In this document: one piece after another, positions 55,969 to 64,000 of the stretch | Position numbering within the stretch: position 1 is the stretch's first letter | Layout of the letters: every line of letters starts with the position of its first letter | Origin: Bradyrhizobium daqingense | GTDB lineage: Bacteria > Pseudomonadota > Alphaproteobacteria > Rhizobiales > Xanthobacteraceae | Length of the DNA: 64,000 nucleotides | Assembly: GCF_021044685.1 (NCBI RefSeq) | Contig: NZ_CP088014.1 | Span: 2,218,001 to 2,282,000 of the forward strand | Direction: 5' to 3' | Notes under the pieces: generated by a model | Seen by the model: only the letters and a program-made list of their open reading frames with translations | Told to the model about the DNA's origin: nothing | Databases searched by the model: none | Made by a program: the position numbers and the translations under genes

Positions 55969-56292
55969 ATGTACATCGCCATGAACCGCTTCCGTGTCGC
56001 CAAGGGTTCCGAGGCCGCCTTCGAGCAGGTCTGGCTTTCGCGCGACACGCATCTCGACAAGGTGCCGGGCTTCGTCGAATTCCATCTGCTGCGCGGGCCC
56101 GAGCTCGAAGACCACACGCTCTACGCCTCGCACACCATCTGGGCGAACCATGCCGCGTTCGAGGCCTGGACCAAGTCCGAGGCGTTTCGCGCGGCACATC
56201 ACAAGGCGGGCGACAACAAGCCGCTCTATCTCGGCCATCCCCAGTTCGAAGGCTTCGAGGTGATCCAGACGGTCGGGCGCGGCGCGAAATAG
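55969..56292 (+). CDS. IsdG-type haem-degrading monooxygenase
   Basis: 107 residues of the antibiotic biosynthesis monooxygenase fold. The haem-oxygenase triad seen in S. aureus IsdG is present: Asn6 (MYIAMNRFRV), Trp67 (EAWTKS) and His77 (RAAHHK), aligned with N7-W67-H77 of IsdG. This matches the B. japonicum HmuQ/HmuD type. These enzymes open haem to release iron. No haem uptake genes are adjacent, which fits HmuD better than HmuQ, but I cannot assign the name. Start: ATG at 55969, AGGAG 11 nt upstream. Confidence 0.8.
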   Translation: MYIAMNRFRVAKGSEAAFEQVWLSRDTHLDKVPGFVEFHLLRGPELEDHTLYASHTIWANHAAFEAWTKSEAFRAAHHKAGDNKPLYLGHPQFEGFEVIQTVGRGAK

Positions 56293-56333
56293 CGCGCCGC
56301 AGAGCCCAGCTCGCAGCGTTCAGCCGGCAGGCT

Positions 56334-57275
56334 TCAGCCAAGTGTGATCTTGTCGATCTCGGCCATCTCGTCGGCGCTGAGCTTCCAGGTGATCGCCTTG
56401 ACGTTCTCCTCGATCTGCTCGACGCGGGTCGCGCCGGCGATCACGCTCGACACCTGCGGGCGCGCGGCAAGCCAGGAGAAGGCGAGCTCGAGCATGCTGT
56501 GCCCGCGTGCCCTGGCGAAGGCTTGGAGCTTCTCGACCATGTCCTCGTTGCGCGGCGTGACGTAGCGGTCGCGCAGCGCCGGCGCCTTGGCAAAGCGCGT
56601 GTCGGCGGGCGCCGCTGCGCCGCGCTGATACTTGCCGGTGAGCAGGCCGCTGGCGAGCGGGAAGAACGGCAACAGGCCGAGCTTGTATCCCGTTGCGGCG
56701 GGCAGCAAATCCTTCTCGATGTCGCGCACGAGCAGCGAGTATTCATCCTGGCAGGAGACGAAGCGGCTGACATTCATCGCGCGTGCGACGTACTCCGCTT
56801 CCGCGATCCGCCAGGCCGGGAAATTGGAATTGCCGATGTAGCGCACCTTGCCCTGCCGGATCAGATCGTCGAGCGCGCGCAGCGTCTCCTCGATCGGCGT
56901 CAGCGGGTCGTAATCATGCTGCTGGTAGAGGTCGATGTAGTCGGTCTTCAGCCGCCTGAGGCTGGCCTCCACCGCATCCATGATGTAGCGGCGCGAGGCG
57001 CCCTGCTTGGTGCCGTCGGTCGCCATCGGCTTGGCATACTTGGTGGCGAGCACGATGTCCTTGCGGCGGTCGCCGAGCACGGTGCCGAGCACCGTCTCCG
57101 AGCCGCCCATGCCTGCATAGATGTCTGCGGTGTCGAACAGCGTGATGCCGAGATCGAGCGCGCGATGGATCACCTTGCGCGAGGTCTCCAGATCCGTGCG
57201 CTGGCCGAAATTGTTGCAGCCGAGCCCGACGGCAGAGACGCGCAGGCCGGAGGCGCCGAGGTTACGAATGTCCAT
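56334..57275 (-). CDS. Aldo/keto reductase
   Basis: 313 residues, TIM barrel of the AKR superfamily. Catalytic Asp/Tyr in LFDTADIYAGMGGSE, Lys in VLATKYAKP, His region IDLYQQHDYDPLTPIEET (His of the tetrad position), NADPH-binding YIGNSNFPAWRI and the C-terminal SSVIAGATRVEQIEENVKA. Similar to YajO/Kv-beta-like reductases of aldehydes and ketones. The start at 57275 is the family start MDIRNLGASGLRVSAVGLG; a longer frame to 57371 is not conserved-looking. Confidence 0.92.
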   Translation of the reverse strand: MDIRNLGASGLRVSAVGLGCNNFGQRTDLETSRKVIHRALDLGITLFDTADIYAGMGGSETVLGTVLGDRRKDIVLATKYAKPMATDGTKQGASRRYIMDAVEASLRRLKTDYIDLYQQHDYDPLTPIEETLRALDDLIRQGKVRYIGNSNFPAWRIAEAEYVARAMNVSRFVSCQDEYSLLVRDIEKDLLPAATGYKLGLLPFFPLASGLLTGKYQRGAAAPADTRFAKAPALRDRYVTPRNEDMVEKLQAFARARGHSMLELAFSWLAARPQVSSVIAGATRVEQIEENVKAITWKLSADEMAEIDKITLG

Positions 57276-57479
57276 GGAAGGTCCCGTCGAATGAGCAGCG
57301 GCGCATTCTGACCACGGTGCGTCCCGGCAGCAAGCCGCTGGCCGCGCTGCTGCCATGCCGGCGAGGCACACAAAAAAATGCGGCCCCTGTCAGACGCGGC
57401 GACTGACGGGGACCGCTTGGGGCGTTTGATCGGTGACGGGGGGCCTGATCAGACGCAGCTGCAACCTAATCCCGGTGTG

Positions 57480-57983
57480 TTACGCGGCGGTGACAGGCAG
57501 AGTTATCCACAGGCCTTGAGCCGCCTGGGTCAAGATCTTGCGATAGACGATGAAGCCGGAGCGCTCGGCGACCTTGTCGTACAGGCTCTGCGCCGTGACA
57601 TTGGTCTCGTGCGTCTGCCAATAGACGCGCGGCGACCCCGCCAGCTTCGCCCGTTCATACACGCCATGGATCAGCGCCGAGCCGACGCCCTTGCCGCGCG
57701 CGGCCTCGGACGTGAACAGGTCCTGCAGATAGCAGGACGGCTCGATCGCGGTGGTGCTGCGATGGAACAGATAGTTGGTCATGCCGAGCAGCTTGCCGTC
57801 ATCTTCGGCGACCAGCCCATGCACCGGCTCATAGGCGTCGAAGAAGCGCTGCCACGTCATCCGCGTGATCTCCGGCGCGAGCGCCGTCGGACCGGAGCGG
57901 CCGTAGAAGGCGTTGTAGCCGTCCCACAGCGGCAGCCATTGATCGTAGTCCTGCCGTGCGACGGCGCGAATGATGAGCGACAT
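57480..57983 (-). CDS. GNAT-family N-acetyltransferase
   Basis: 167 residues. MSLIIRAVARQDYDQWLPLWDGYNAFYGR at the N terminus; the acetyl-CoA loop is SEAARGKGVGSALIHGVYERAK (R/Q-x-x-G-x-G/A) and SLYDKVAERSGFIVYRK is the C-terminal motif B. The substrate is unknown. It stands alone, with 204 bp to the aldo/keto reductase gene. Confidence 0.88.
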   Translation of the reverse strand: MSLIIRAVARQDYDQWLPLWDGYNAFYGRSGPTALAPEITRMTWQRFFDAYEPVHGLVAEDDGKLLGMTNYLFHRSTTAIEPSCYLQDLFTSEAARGKGVGSALIHGVYERAKLAGSPRVYWQTHETNVTAQSLYDKVAERSGFIVYRKILTQAAQGLWITLPVTAA

Positions 57984-58067
57984 GTGAATTTCCGCGATCT
58001 CGGAGGTGCACGAAAGAGATGCCCTTCATACGTGATGACGGCGTTGCCGATCAATCGCGCCGTCGCG

Positions 58068-58889
58068 TCACTCCGCGACGCGCAGGTTCCGGATCAGCTT
58101 GCGGCTGGTGGGATCGCGCAGCGAGCGGTAGTAGTCGGCGCGTGCCGGCGCGTCGGTGTGGCGCACGAGGTCGGTTACCGGCGTGTAGCTGAGCATGCGG
58201 CCGCCGTCAGGCAGCACCGTGCAGACGAAGCGGAGCACTTCGCCATTGCGCAAGGCGATGTTGATGGGCCTCGCGTCGCCGAGGCGCACCATCTCCATGC
58301 GCTGCGCGATGAAGGTGGCGAGCTCGTCCTCGGGCAGCTCGAACGCGCCGGTGTCGCGGCCGTGATACATCAGCGCGATGAAGGGCGGCTTGCTGTCGGC
58401 GATCTCGTCCGGCACTGCGAAATAGTCGCGGAACGCGCGGTTGATGAACTCGGCGCGGGTCTCGGCATCGAGCAGCACCACGCCGATGTCGATCTGGTCG
58501 AGCGCAGCCGACAGGCGCGCGGCGGTGGCGTGGCTCTGGCGCTCGGCTGCAAAGGTGCCGAGCAGCCGCTCGCGCATCAGGCCGGTGATGCCAGCGGTGC
58601 CGGCGGCGGTGATCGCCAGAAGGCCGAGCCGGATCACATCCGCGCTCCCATAACCGGAGACGCCGTGCTGGTGGAGGAAGATCAGTGCCGTGCCGATCAC
58701 TGCGATGGCCGTGGTTGCCAGGGCCGAGGCAAGGCCCGACAGCGCGCCGGCCAAGGCCACGAGGCAGACCAGCAGCGGCGCAGGCGAGGGAGTGGGGAGG
58801 GCGGGGACCAGGCGATCGAACAACATCGTCAGCAGCAGGGTCGCTGCCGTCAGAACCGGACCGGAGATCGCACGCCATCCGAGCCGCAT
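58068..58889 (-). CDS. Membrane-anchored PAS-domain protein without an output domain
   Basis: 273 residues. About four hydrophobic helices at the N terminus (GPVLTAATLLLTMLF; PLLVCLVALAGALSGL; IAVIGTALIFL; LGLLAITAAGTAGI), then a linker and a PAS domain (SAALDQIDIGVVLLDAETRAEFINRAFRDYFAVPDEI; NGEVLRFVCTVLPDGGRMLSYTPVTDL). No kinase, GGDEF or EAL domain follows, so it may signal through a partner. An upstream frame to 59213 has no resemblance to anything; the ATG at 58889 has a GGGAGGAG about 12 nt upstream. Confidence 0.75.
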   Translation of the reverse strand: MRLGWRAISGPVLTAATLLLTMLFDRLVPALPTPSPAPLLVCLVALAGALSGLASALATTAIAVIGTALIFLHQHGVSGYGSADVIRLGLLAITAAGTAGITGLMRERLLGTFAAERQSHATAARLSAALDQIDIGVVLLDAETRAEFINRAFRDYFAVPDEIADSKPPFIALMYHGRDTGAFELPEDELATFIAQRMEMVRLGDARPINIALRNGEVLRFVCTVLPDGGRMLSYTPVTDLVRHTDAPARADYYRSLRDPTSRKLIRNLRVAE

Positions 58890-59017
58890 GGGCCAGTCTC
58901 GCTCCTCCCGAACGAGGTAAGACCGCAACACTGGCCGATCGTTGCACCGATGCGATGCGATTTCGCGCGGTGTGCCTAAGGGGCGCTTGCGGGAACGCGC
59001 AAATCTTTCGAAGGATT

Positions 59018-59170
59018 TTAGGCCAAGTGCGCGTGCTTGAGGCCAATCGCGGGAGCGTTCAGCGTCGACGTGGCCGAGCTCTTGCGCATGCCGGTGAAAA
59101 TCAACAGCGACGCCGCGACCAGGATGGCCGCAGTCAGCGTGATTGCAACGACGACCACAGGTGACTTCAT
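59018..59170 (-). CDS. Tiny single-TM hypothetical protein
   Basis: 50 residues: MKSPVVVVAITLTAAILVAASLLIFTGMRKSSATSTLNAPAIGLKHAHLA. One N-terminal TM helix with a short polar C-terminal tail. It lies between the PAS gene and another tiny TM protein, all on the minus strand. No family recognised. Start context is ordinary. Confidence 0.5.
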   Translation of the reverse strand: MKSPVVVVAITLTAAILVAASLLIFTGMRKSSATSTLNAPAIGLKHAHLA

Positions 59171-59243
59171 CGACGTCCTGTCGCGATGCCGGCCGGCACG
59201 GGCCGCGCGGCACCTTGAAGGTTGGTCCAGGATGAAACGGGAA

Positions 59244-59420
59244 TCAGAGCGGCAGGCCCATCGCCATGGTCGCCTTGGTCGACAGCACCGTCAGGGTGAC
59301 GATCAGGCTCAGCGAAAGCGCGGCGACGGCGAGCGAGGCCGCGACCGCGTTGGTCAGCCGGGAAGACGCGACGGTGGCGGATTGGCCCTGAAAGCCTGCC
59401 GTGCCGGACGCCCGAATCAT
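59244..59420 (-). CDS. Tiny single-TM hypothetical protein
   Basis: 58 residues: MIRASGTAGFQGQSATVASSRLTNAVAASLAVAALSLSLIVTLTVLSTKATMAMGLPL, i.e. a polar N-terminal third and one TM helix. Second of a tandem pair of small membrane proteins before the PAS gene, 73 nt apart. Could be real or a chance frame; supported by composition and position only. Confidence 0.45.
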   Translation of the reverse strand: MIRASGTAGFQGQSATVASSRLTNAVAASLAVAALSLSLIVTLTVLSTKATMAMGLPL

Positions 59421-59578
59421 GGGTCTGAATCCCTCAACACGCGGGCGAATCACCCGCGACTTTCCGGAATTTCCCAGTTTCAACCGGCAATATTGCGGCG
59501 GCGTCGCGCCGAAAACGGCGAGATTGCGGCAAAGTCGTCCCTTATGCCCGCTATTCGCGAGAGCGGGAGGACGGGCCG

Positions 59579-60229
59579 TCAGGCGCCGGCGGCGATGCTG
59601 GCGGGGTCGTCGATGTCGGCCGGGCGCCAATCCATCGTCACGAAGCCGGGCGCAGCTTCCACGCGCTGCAGCCAGTCCCGGATCGCCGGGAAGGTCGATA
59701 GGTCAAAATCGCAGCGGTCGGCGAGGTGGGTGTAGCCGTAGAGCGCGATGTCCGCGACGGTGAGCTGGCGTGCGGCGAAATAGGCGTTGGTCTTGAGATG
59801 ATTCTCCATGACCTGAAGCGCGCCATAGCCCCGCTCCATCCAGTCCTCCAGCGAATGGGTCTGGAGATCGCGGCCGCCCTTGACCAGCGACAGCCAGAAA
59901 TAGGCGGCGCCGATGTTGGGCTCGAGCGCGTGCTGCTCGAAGAACATCCATTGCAGCGCCTCGGCGCGGTCGATGCGGTTCTCCGGCGCGAGCGGCGTGC
60001 CAACGGCGACGTACCAGAGGATGGCGTTGGACTCAGCAAGAAAACGGTCGTCGCCGACTTCGAGCAGCGGCACCTGTCCGGACGGATTCTTCGACAGGAA
60101 GTCCGGCGTGCGGCTCTCGCCGCGCAGAATGTCCACTTCGATCGCTTCGTAAGGCACGTTCAAGAGCGCCAGCGCAAGGCGGACCTTGTAGCTGTTGCCG
60201 GAGCGCTGCATCGAGTAGAGCTTGTACAT
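59579..60229 (-). CDS. Glutathione S-transferase family protein 2
   Basis: 216 residues. MYKLYSMQRSGNSYKVRLALALLNVPYEAIEVD (thioredoxin fold with the catalytic Ser/Cys region), KNPSGQVPLLEVGDDRFLAESNAILWYVA (glutathione-binding VP-x-L and ES motif), and the helical domain with LTVADIALYGYTHLA (N-capping box). It belongs to the common bacterial GST group; substrate unknown. Confidence 0.9.
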   Translation of the reverse strand: MYKLYSMQRSGNSYKVRLALALLNVPYEAIEVDILRGESRTPDFLSKNPSGQVPLLEVGDDRFLAESNAILWYVAVGTPLAPENRIDRAEALQWMFFEQHALEPNIGAAYFWLSLVKGGRDLQTHSLEDWMERGYGALQVMENHLKTNAYFAARQLTVADIALYGYTHLADRCDFDLSTFPAIRDWLQRVEAAPGFVTMDWRPADIDDPASIAAGA

Positions 60230-60481
60230 TCTGGAAGTTCGTTTCCGGGGAGGGGAAGATGCGGCGCCGGCTGCCCTCCAGCGCCGCTAAACAATGATGC
60301 CGATGCGAATCCGCTGCAAGGGCTGCCCCATAGAAAAACTCGAAAACCCTACCGCACTGCAATGCCACGGAAGATCATTTCCGCGCGACCATGCAATTCA
60401 GTTTACGCTTGCGTCAAGGCGCCGGACACATGGCGACGTCCCCTTGTGTGAGACAGTGATTGGCCGCGAAACTTCTGCGTC

Positions 60482-60564
60482 GTCATGGCCGGGCTTGACC
60501 CGGCCATCCACGTCTCACGGGCCGCACCAAGAGCGTGGATGCCCGGGACAAGCCCGGGCATGAC
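60482..60564. repeat. Palindromic intergenic repeat, family A (copy 7)
   Basis: GTCATGGCCGGGCTTGACCC ... CCATCCACGTC and GCGTGGATGCCCGGGACAAG ... CCCGGGCATGAC. Ends inverted; each arm is self-complementary. Confidence 0.85.
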
Positions 60565-60766
60565 GATCTTCTGCTTCATCGCAGCACGCAAAATTGCTCC
60601 GAGGACAGGCCTTGCCAAATATGAGGGACTCCAGCGGCAAAGTAACGGAATGTTGCGGTGAATCATCCCTCCATCAGCCGAAATCCCTAAGTTTTTCCGG
60701 GATCGGACCGAAGTTTCTTGCGGTGCAGCGGCTCACGTTTTAGGGTGTCTCATTCCCACAATCAGA

Positions 60767-62012
<1,246 letters not shown>

Positions 62013-62033
62013 GCTGCTCGCGACAAAGATTGA

Positions 62034-62064
62034 AAGGGCCCGCTTCGTGCGGGCCTTTTTTGTT
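62034..62064 (+). terminator. Rho-independent terminator after the aminotransferase gene
   Basis: Stem GGCCCGC / GCGGGCC with a TTCGT loop, preceded by AAA and followed by TTTTTT. About 22 nt past the stop codon. Confidence 0.9.
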
Positions 62065-62119
62065 TGGCTTCCATGCGGTGGAGCCGGAGGGACGTTTGTC
62101 CAGTCGGCATCGTGCCTTG

Positions 62120-62266
62120 CCCCTCACCCGGATCGCTGCGCGATCCGACCTCTCCCCGCAAAGAGCGGGGAGAGGTTAAGCAAGCCCGGCGACGTTGCAT
62201 CGTAAGGGACGTACGGCTCTCTCACTCCCTCGCCCCGTTCTTACGGGGAGAGGGTGGGGTGAGGGC
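62120..62266. repeat. Intergenic inverted repeat, family G
   Basis: CCCCTCACCCGGATCGCTGC...CCTCTCCCCGCAAAGAGCGG and the far arm GCCCCGTTCTTACGGGGAGA...GGGTGGGGTGAGGGC. Purine/pyrimidine-rich inverted ends (CCCTCACCC/GGGTGAGGG). A further half-copy (CCCCTCACCTCTGCC) lies near 62890 before the EF-G-like gene. Confidence 0.65.
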
Positions 62267-62391
62267 TCTCTCCGCAAGTTCGCTTCTAAATGCCTGCGAT
62301 CTGGCACCTCCAGCACTCTTGTGGCATAGACCATGACGCATCACGGGTCGGGCGCTCTCTGCTCGCGTCACATCATCGCCGGAGATATTTC

Positions 62392-62871
62392 ATGCGCCGT
62401 TCGTTCATCCTCGCCGGGCTCACTGCGGCCAGCCTCGTCGTCTCCGTCGCTGCTGCCGGCGCGCAGCAGCGGATGGCGCGGGTCGGCGTTCTCGAATGCC
62501 GCGGCGGCGCCAGCGTCGGCTTCATCGTGGGATCGGTGACCCATCTCGGCTGCGTGCTGCGTGCCGACGGCTTGCCCGATGACCGCTACGTCGCGACCAT
62601 CCGCAAAGTCGGCCTCGACATTGGCATCACCCAGGAGACGGCGCTCGCCTGGGGCGTGTTCGCGCCGGTCGATCGGCTCGGTCCCGGCGACCTCTCCGGC
62701 AATTACGCGGGCGCGCAGGGCAGCGCCTCGCTCGGCGTCGGCCTTGGCGGCAATGTGCTGGTCGGCGGCTCCAACAATTCGATCGCGCTCCAGCCGCTCA
62801 GCGTGCAGGGCCAGGTCGGCCTCAACATCGCCGCCGGCCTCGAAAGCCTGGAACTCCGTCCGGGCCGCTGA
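62392..62871 (+). CDS. DUF992 domain-containing secreted protein
   Basis: 159 residues. Signal peptide MRRSFILAGLTAASLVVSVAAAGA; the mature part VGVLECRGGASVGFIVGSVTHLGCVLRAD is the DUF992 hallmark with two conserved Cys, followed by GLDIGITQETALAWGVFAPVDRLGPGDLSGNYAGAQGSASLGVGLGGNVLVGGSNNSIALQPLSVQGQ. The pattern of Gly-rich strands is that of the family; function unknown. The start sits at the signal-peptide ATG. Confidence 0.88.
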   Translation: MRRSFILAGLTAASLVVSVAAAGAQQRMARVGVLECRGGASVGFIVGSVTHLGCVLRADGLPDDRYVATIRKVGLDIGITQETALAWGVFAPVDRLGPGDLSGNYAGAQGSASLGVGLGGNVLVGGSNNSIALQPLSVQGQVGLNIAAGLESLELRPGR

Positions 62872-63031
62872 GTTTTGGCGCGGCGTTCCCCTCACCTCTG
62901 CCTCCGGGAGAGGTGAACACCAACGACGCACCGCAGCGACGTTTGACGCTTGCCAAATCTCGGCGACGGGCAGAGCATCGGCGTTTGCCGACCCAATCAT
63001 GGGCCGAGCTCCACAAGAAGGAGGCGGCGAA

Positions 63032-64000
63032 ATGGGACAAGACGTCAGAAGTCCCCGAGGTCCACGGTGCATCGCACTGGTGGGCCCTTTCCAAAGCGGT
63101 AAAACCACACTTCTCGAAGCAATACTGGCGCGAACGGGTGCAATCCCGCGCGCCGGCAGCGTCGATGCCGGAACGTCCGTCGGCGACGCCACGCCGGAGG
63201 CCCGTCACCACAAGATGACCGTCGGGCTCACTGCCGCCACCACGAATTTCATGGGCGACAGCTACACCTTTCTCGATTGTCCCGGATCCGTCGAATTCGC
63301 CCACGACATGCGCGCCGTGCTGCCTGCGGTCGATGCCGCGGTCGTAGTCTGCGAGGCTGACGAGAAGAAGCTGCCGCAGCTCCAGATCATCCTGCGCGAG
63401 CTGGAGGAGTTGAAGATCCCGCGTTTCCTGTTCCTCAACAAGATCGATCGTGCCAGCCAGCGCATCCGCGAGACGCTCGCAACGCTCCAGCCCGCTTCGC
63501 GCGTGCCGCTGGTGCTGCGTCAGATCCCGATCTGGAAGGACGAATTGATCGAGGGCTTCGTCGATCTCGCGCTCGAGCGCGCCTTCATCTATCGCGAGCA
63601 CAAGGCTTCCGAGGTGATCGCGCTCGAGGGCGGCAACCTCGATCGCGAGAAGGAGGCCCGCTTCTCGATGCTGGAAAAGCTTGCCGATCACGACGACGCG
63701 CTGATGGAGCAACTGCTCGAAGACATCCAGCCGCCGCGCGACGCCGTGTTCGACGATCTCGCCCGCGAATTGCGCGAAGGGCTGATCTGTCCGGTGCTGC
63801 TCGGCGCTGCCGCGCGCGAAAACGGCGTGCTGCGCCTGATGAAGGCGCTGCGCCACGAATCGCCCGGTGTGGCGGAGACCGCAAGACGTCTCGGCGTCCC
63901 CGACACCAAGGATGCGCTCGGCTACGTCTTCAAGACGCTGCATTCGCAGCATGGCGGAAAGCTGTCGCTGACGCGGCTGCTCGCCGGCCATCTCGACGAC
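63032..64000 (+). CDS. Elongation factor G-like GTPase (5' part; runs off the right edge)
   Basis: 323 codons are visible. MGQDVRSPRGPRCIALVGPFQSGKTTLLEAI holds the P-loop (GPFQSGKT); G3 is DCPGSVEFAHDMR and G4 is NKID. These fit the EF-G-like group distinct from canonical FusA. In EF-G G3 reads DTPGHVDF, and the His is needed for GTP hydrolysis; here it is Ser (DCPGS). This is a visible change, possibly characteristic of this subfamily. The ATG at 63032 has GGAGG about 7-8 nt upstream. The C-terminal domains lie outside the window. Confidence 0.85.
   Translation, partial: MGQDVRSPRGPRCIALVGPFQSGKTTLLEAILARTGAIPRAGSVDAGTSVGDATPEARHHKMTVGLTAATTNFMGDSYTFLDCPGSVEFAHDMRAVLPAVDAAVVVCEADEKKLPQLQIILRELEELKIPRFLFLNKIDRASQRIRETLATLQPASRVPLVLRQIPIWKDELIEGFVDLALERAFIYREHKASEVIALEGGNLDREKEARFSMLEKLADHDDALMEQLLEDIQPPRDAVFDDLARELREGLICPVLLGAAARENGVLRLMKALRHESPGVAETARRLGVPDTKDALGYVFKTLHSQHGGKLSLTRLLAGHLDD

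Noticed and set aside
57378..58979. 533-codon plus-strand frame over GNAT and PAS genes
   Set aside because: Spans two well supported minus-strand genes; antisense artefact.
60294..60563. 89-codon plus-strand frame between GST and aminotransferase genes
   Set aside because: Its last third is a family A repeat and the remainder resembles nothing.

Overview
The window is a 64 kb piece of a chromosome from an alphaproteobacterium, most likely Bradyrhizobium or a close relative in the Nitrobacteraceae. This rests on the high GC content, the gene order (rplY-pth-ychF, lgt-midA-pgeF, uvrC-pgsA-moaD-moaE-prmB), the many Bradyrhizobium-type hypothetical proteins and DUFs, and a dense set of palindromic intergenic repeats. 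Almost everything is core or lineage-core housekeeping sequence. I see no prophage, insertion sequence, CRISPR array, rRNA or tRNA gene.

Layout. 0-5 kb: the 5' part of ribF (running off the left edge), a lone CheY-like receiver, a HAD-type phosphatase, a degenerate EAL-domain membrane protein and a methyltransferase. 5-12.4 kb: YihY/BrkB and a holin-like membrane protein, then the leftward operon uvrC-pgsA-moaD-moaE-prmB; a consensus CtrA box precedes an outer-membrane beta-barrel gene. 12.4-19 kb: cold-shock protein, rlmJ, an RNase T2, small secreted proteins, and a compact MarR-response regulator-histidine kinase operon. 19-31 kb: ilvE, hisS (of the unusual alphaproteobacterial type), a tautomerase and a FlK-like thioesterase, a COG4091 dehydrogenase, proC, YbjN, an FMN riboswitch driving ribH2, an ATP-grasp ligase translationally coupled to a zinc metallopeptidase, and prs. 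31-40 kb: lipoprotein, lgt-midA-pgeF, ubiK, rplY-pth-ychF and two MaoC-like hydratases. 40-46 kb: a looser region of small membrane or secreted proteins, two NTF2-like proteins (one with a 3' end apparently remodelled by an AT-rich inverted repeat), and an AT-rich orphan gene with a PD-(D/E)XK nuclease-like motif directly behind uvrB. 46-57 kb: a very long uvrB, a zinc ribbon protein, LysR/TauE, a GST, a DUF1800-DUF1501 export pair, an IsdG-type haem oxygenase and an aldo/keto reductase. 57-64 kb: GNAT, a membrane PAS protein, two tiny membrane proteins, a GST, an aspartate-type aminotransferase with a 5' UTR hairpin, a DUF992 protein and the 5' part of an EF-G-like GTPase running off the right edge.

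How the genes work together. Most units are separate housekeeping pathways: flavin synthesis (ribF, ribH), molybdopterin (moaDE), nucleotide excision repair (uvrB and uvrC, far apart), translation (hisS, rplY, pth, prmB, rlmJ, EF-G-like), lipoprotein and phospholipid synthesis (lgt, pgsA) and amino acid metabolism (ilvE, proC, aminotransferase). The least explained items are the AT-rich nuclease-like gene at 45.0-46.3 kb, the ATP-grasp/metallopeptidase pair at 27.9-30.0 kb, the DUF1800/DUF1501 pair at 53.1-55.9 kb and the repeat-extended NTF2 protein at 43.2 kb. All domain and family calls come from reading motifs by eye; no database search was run.
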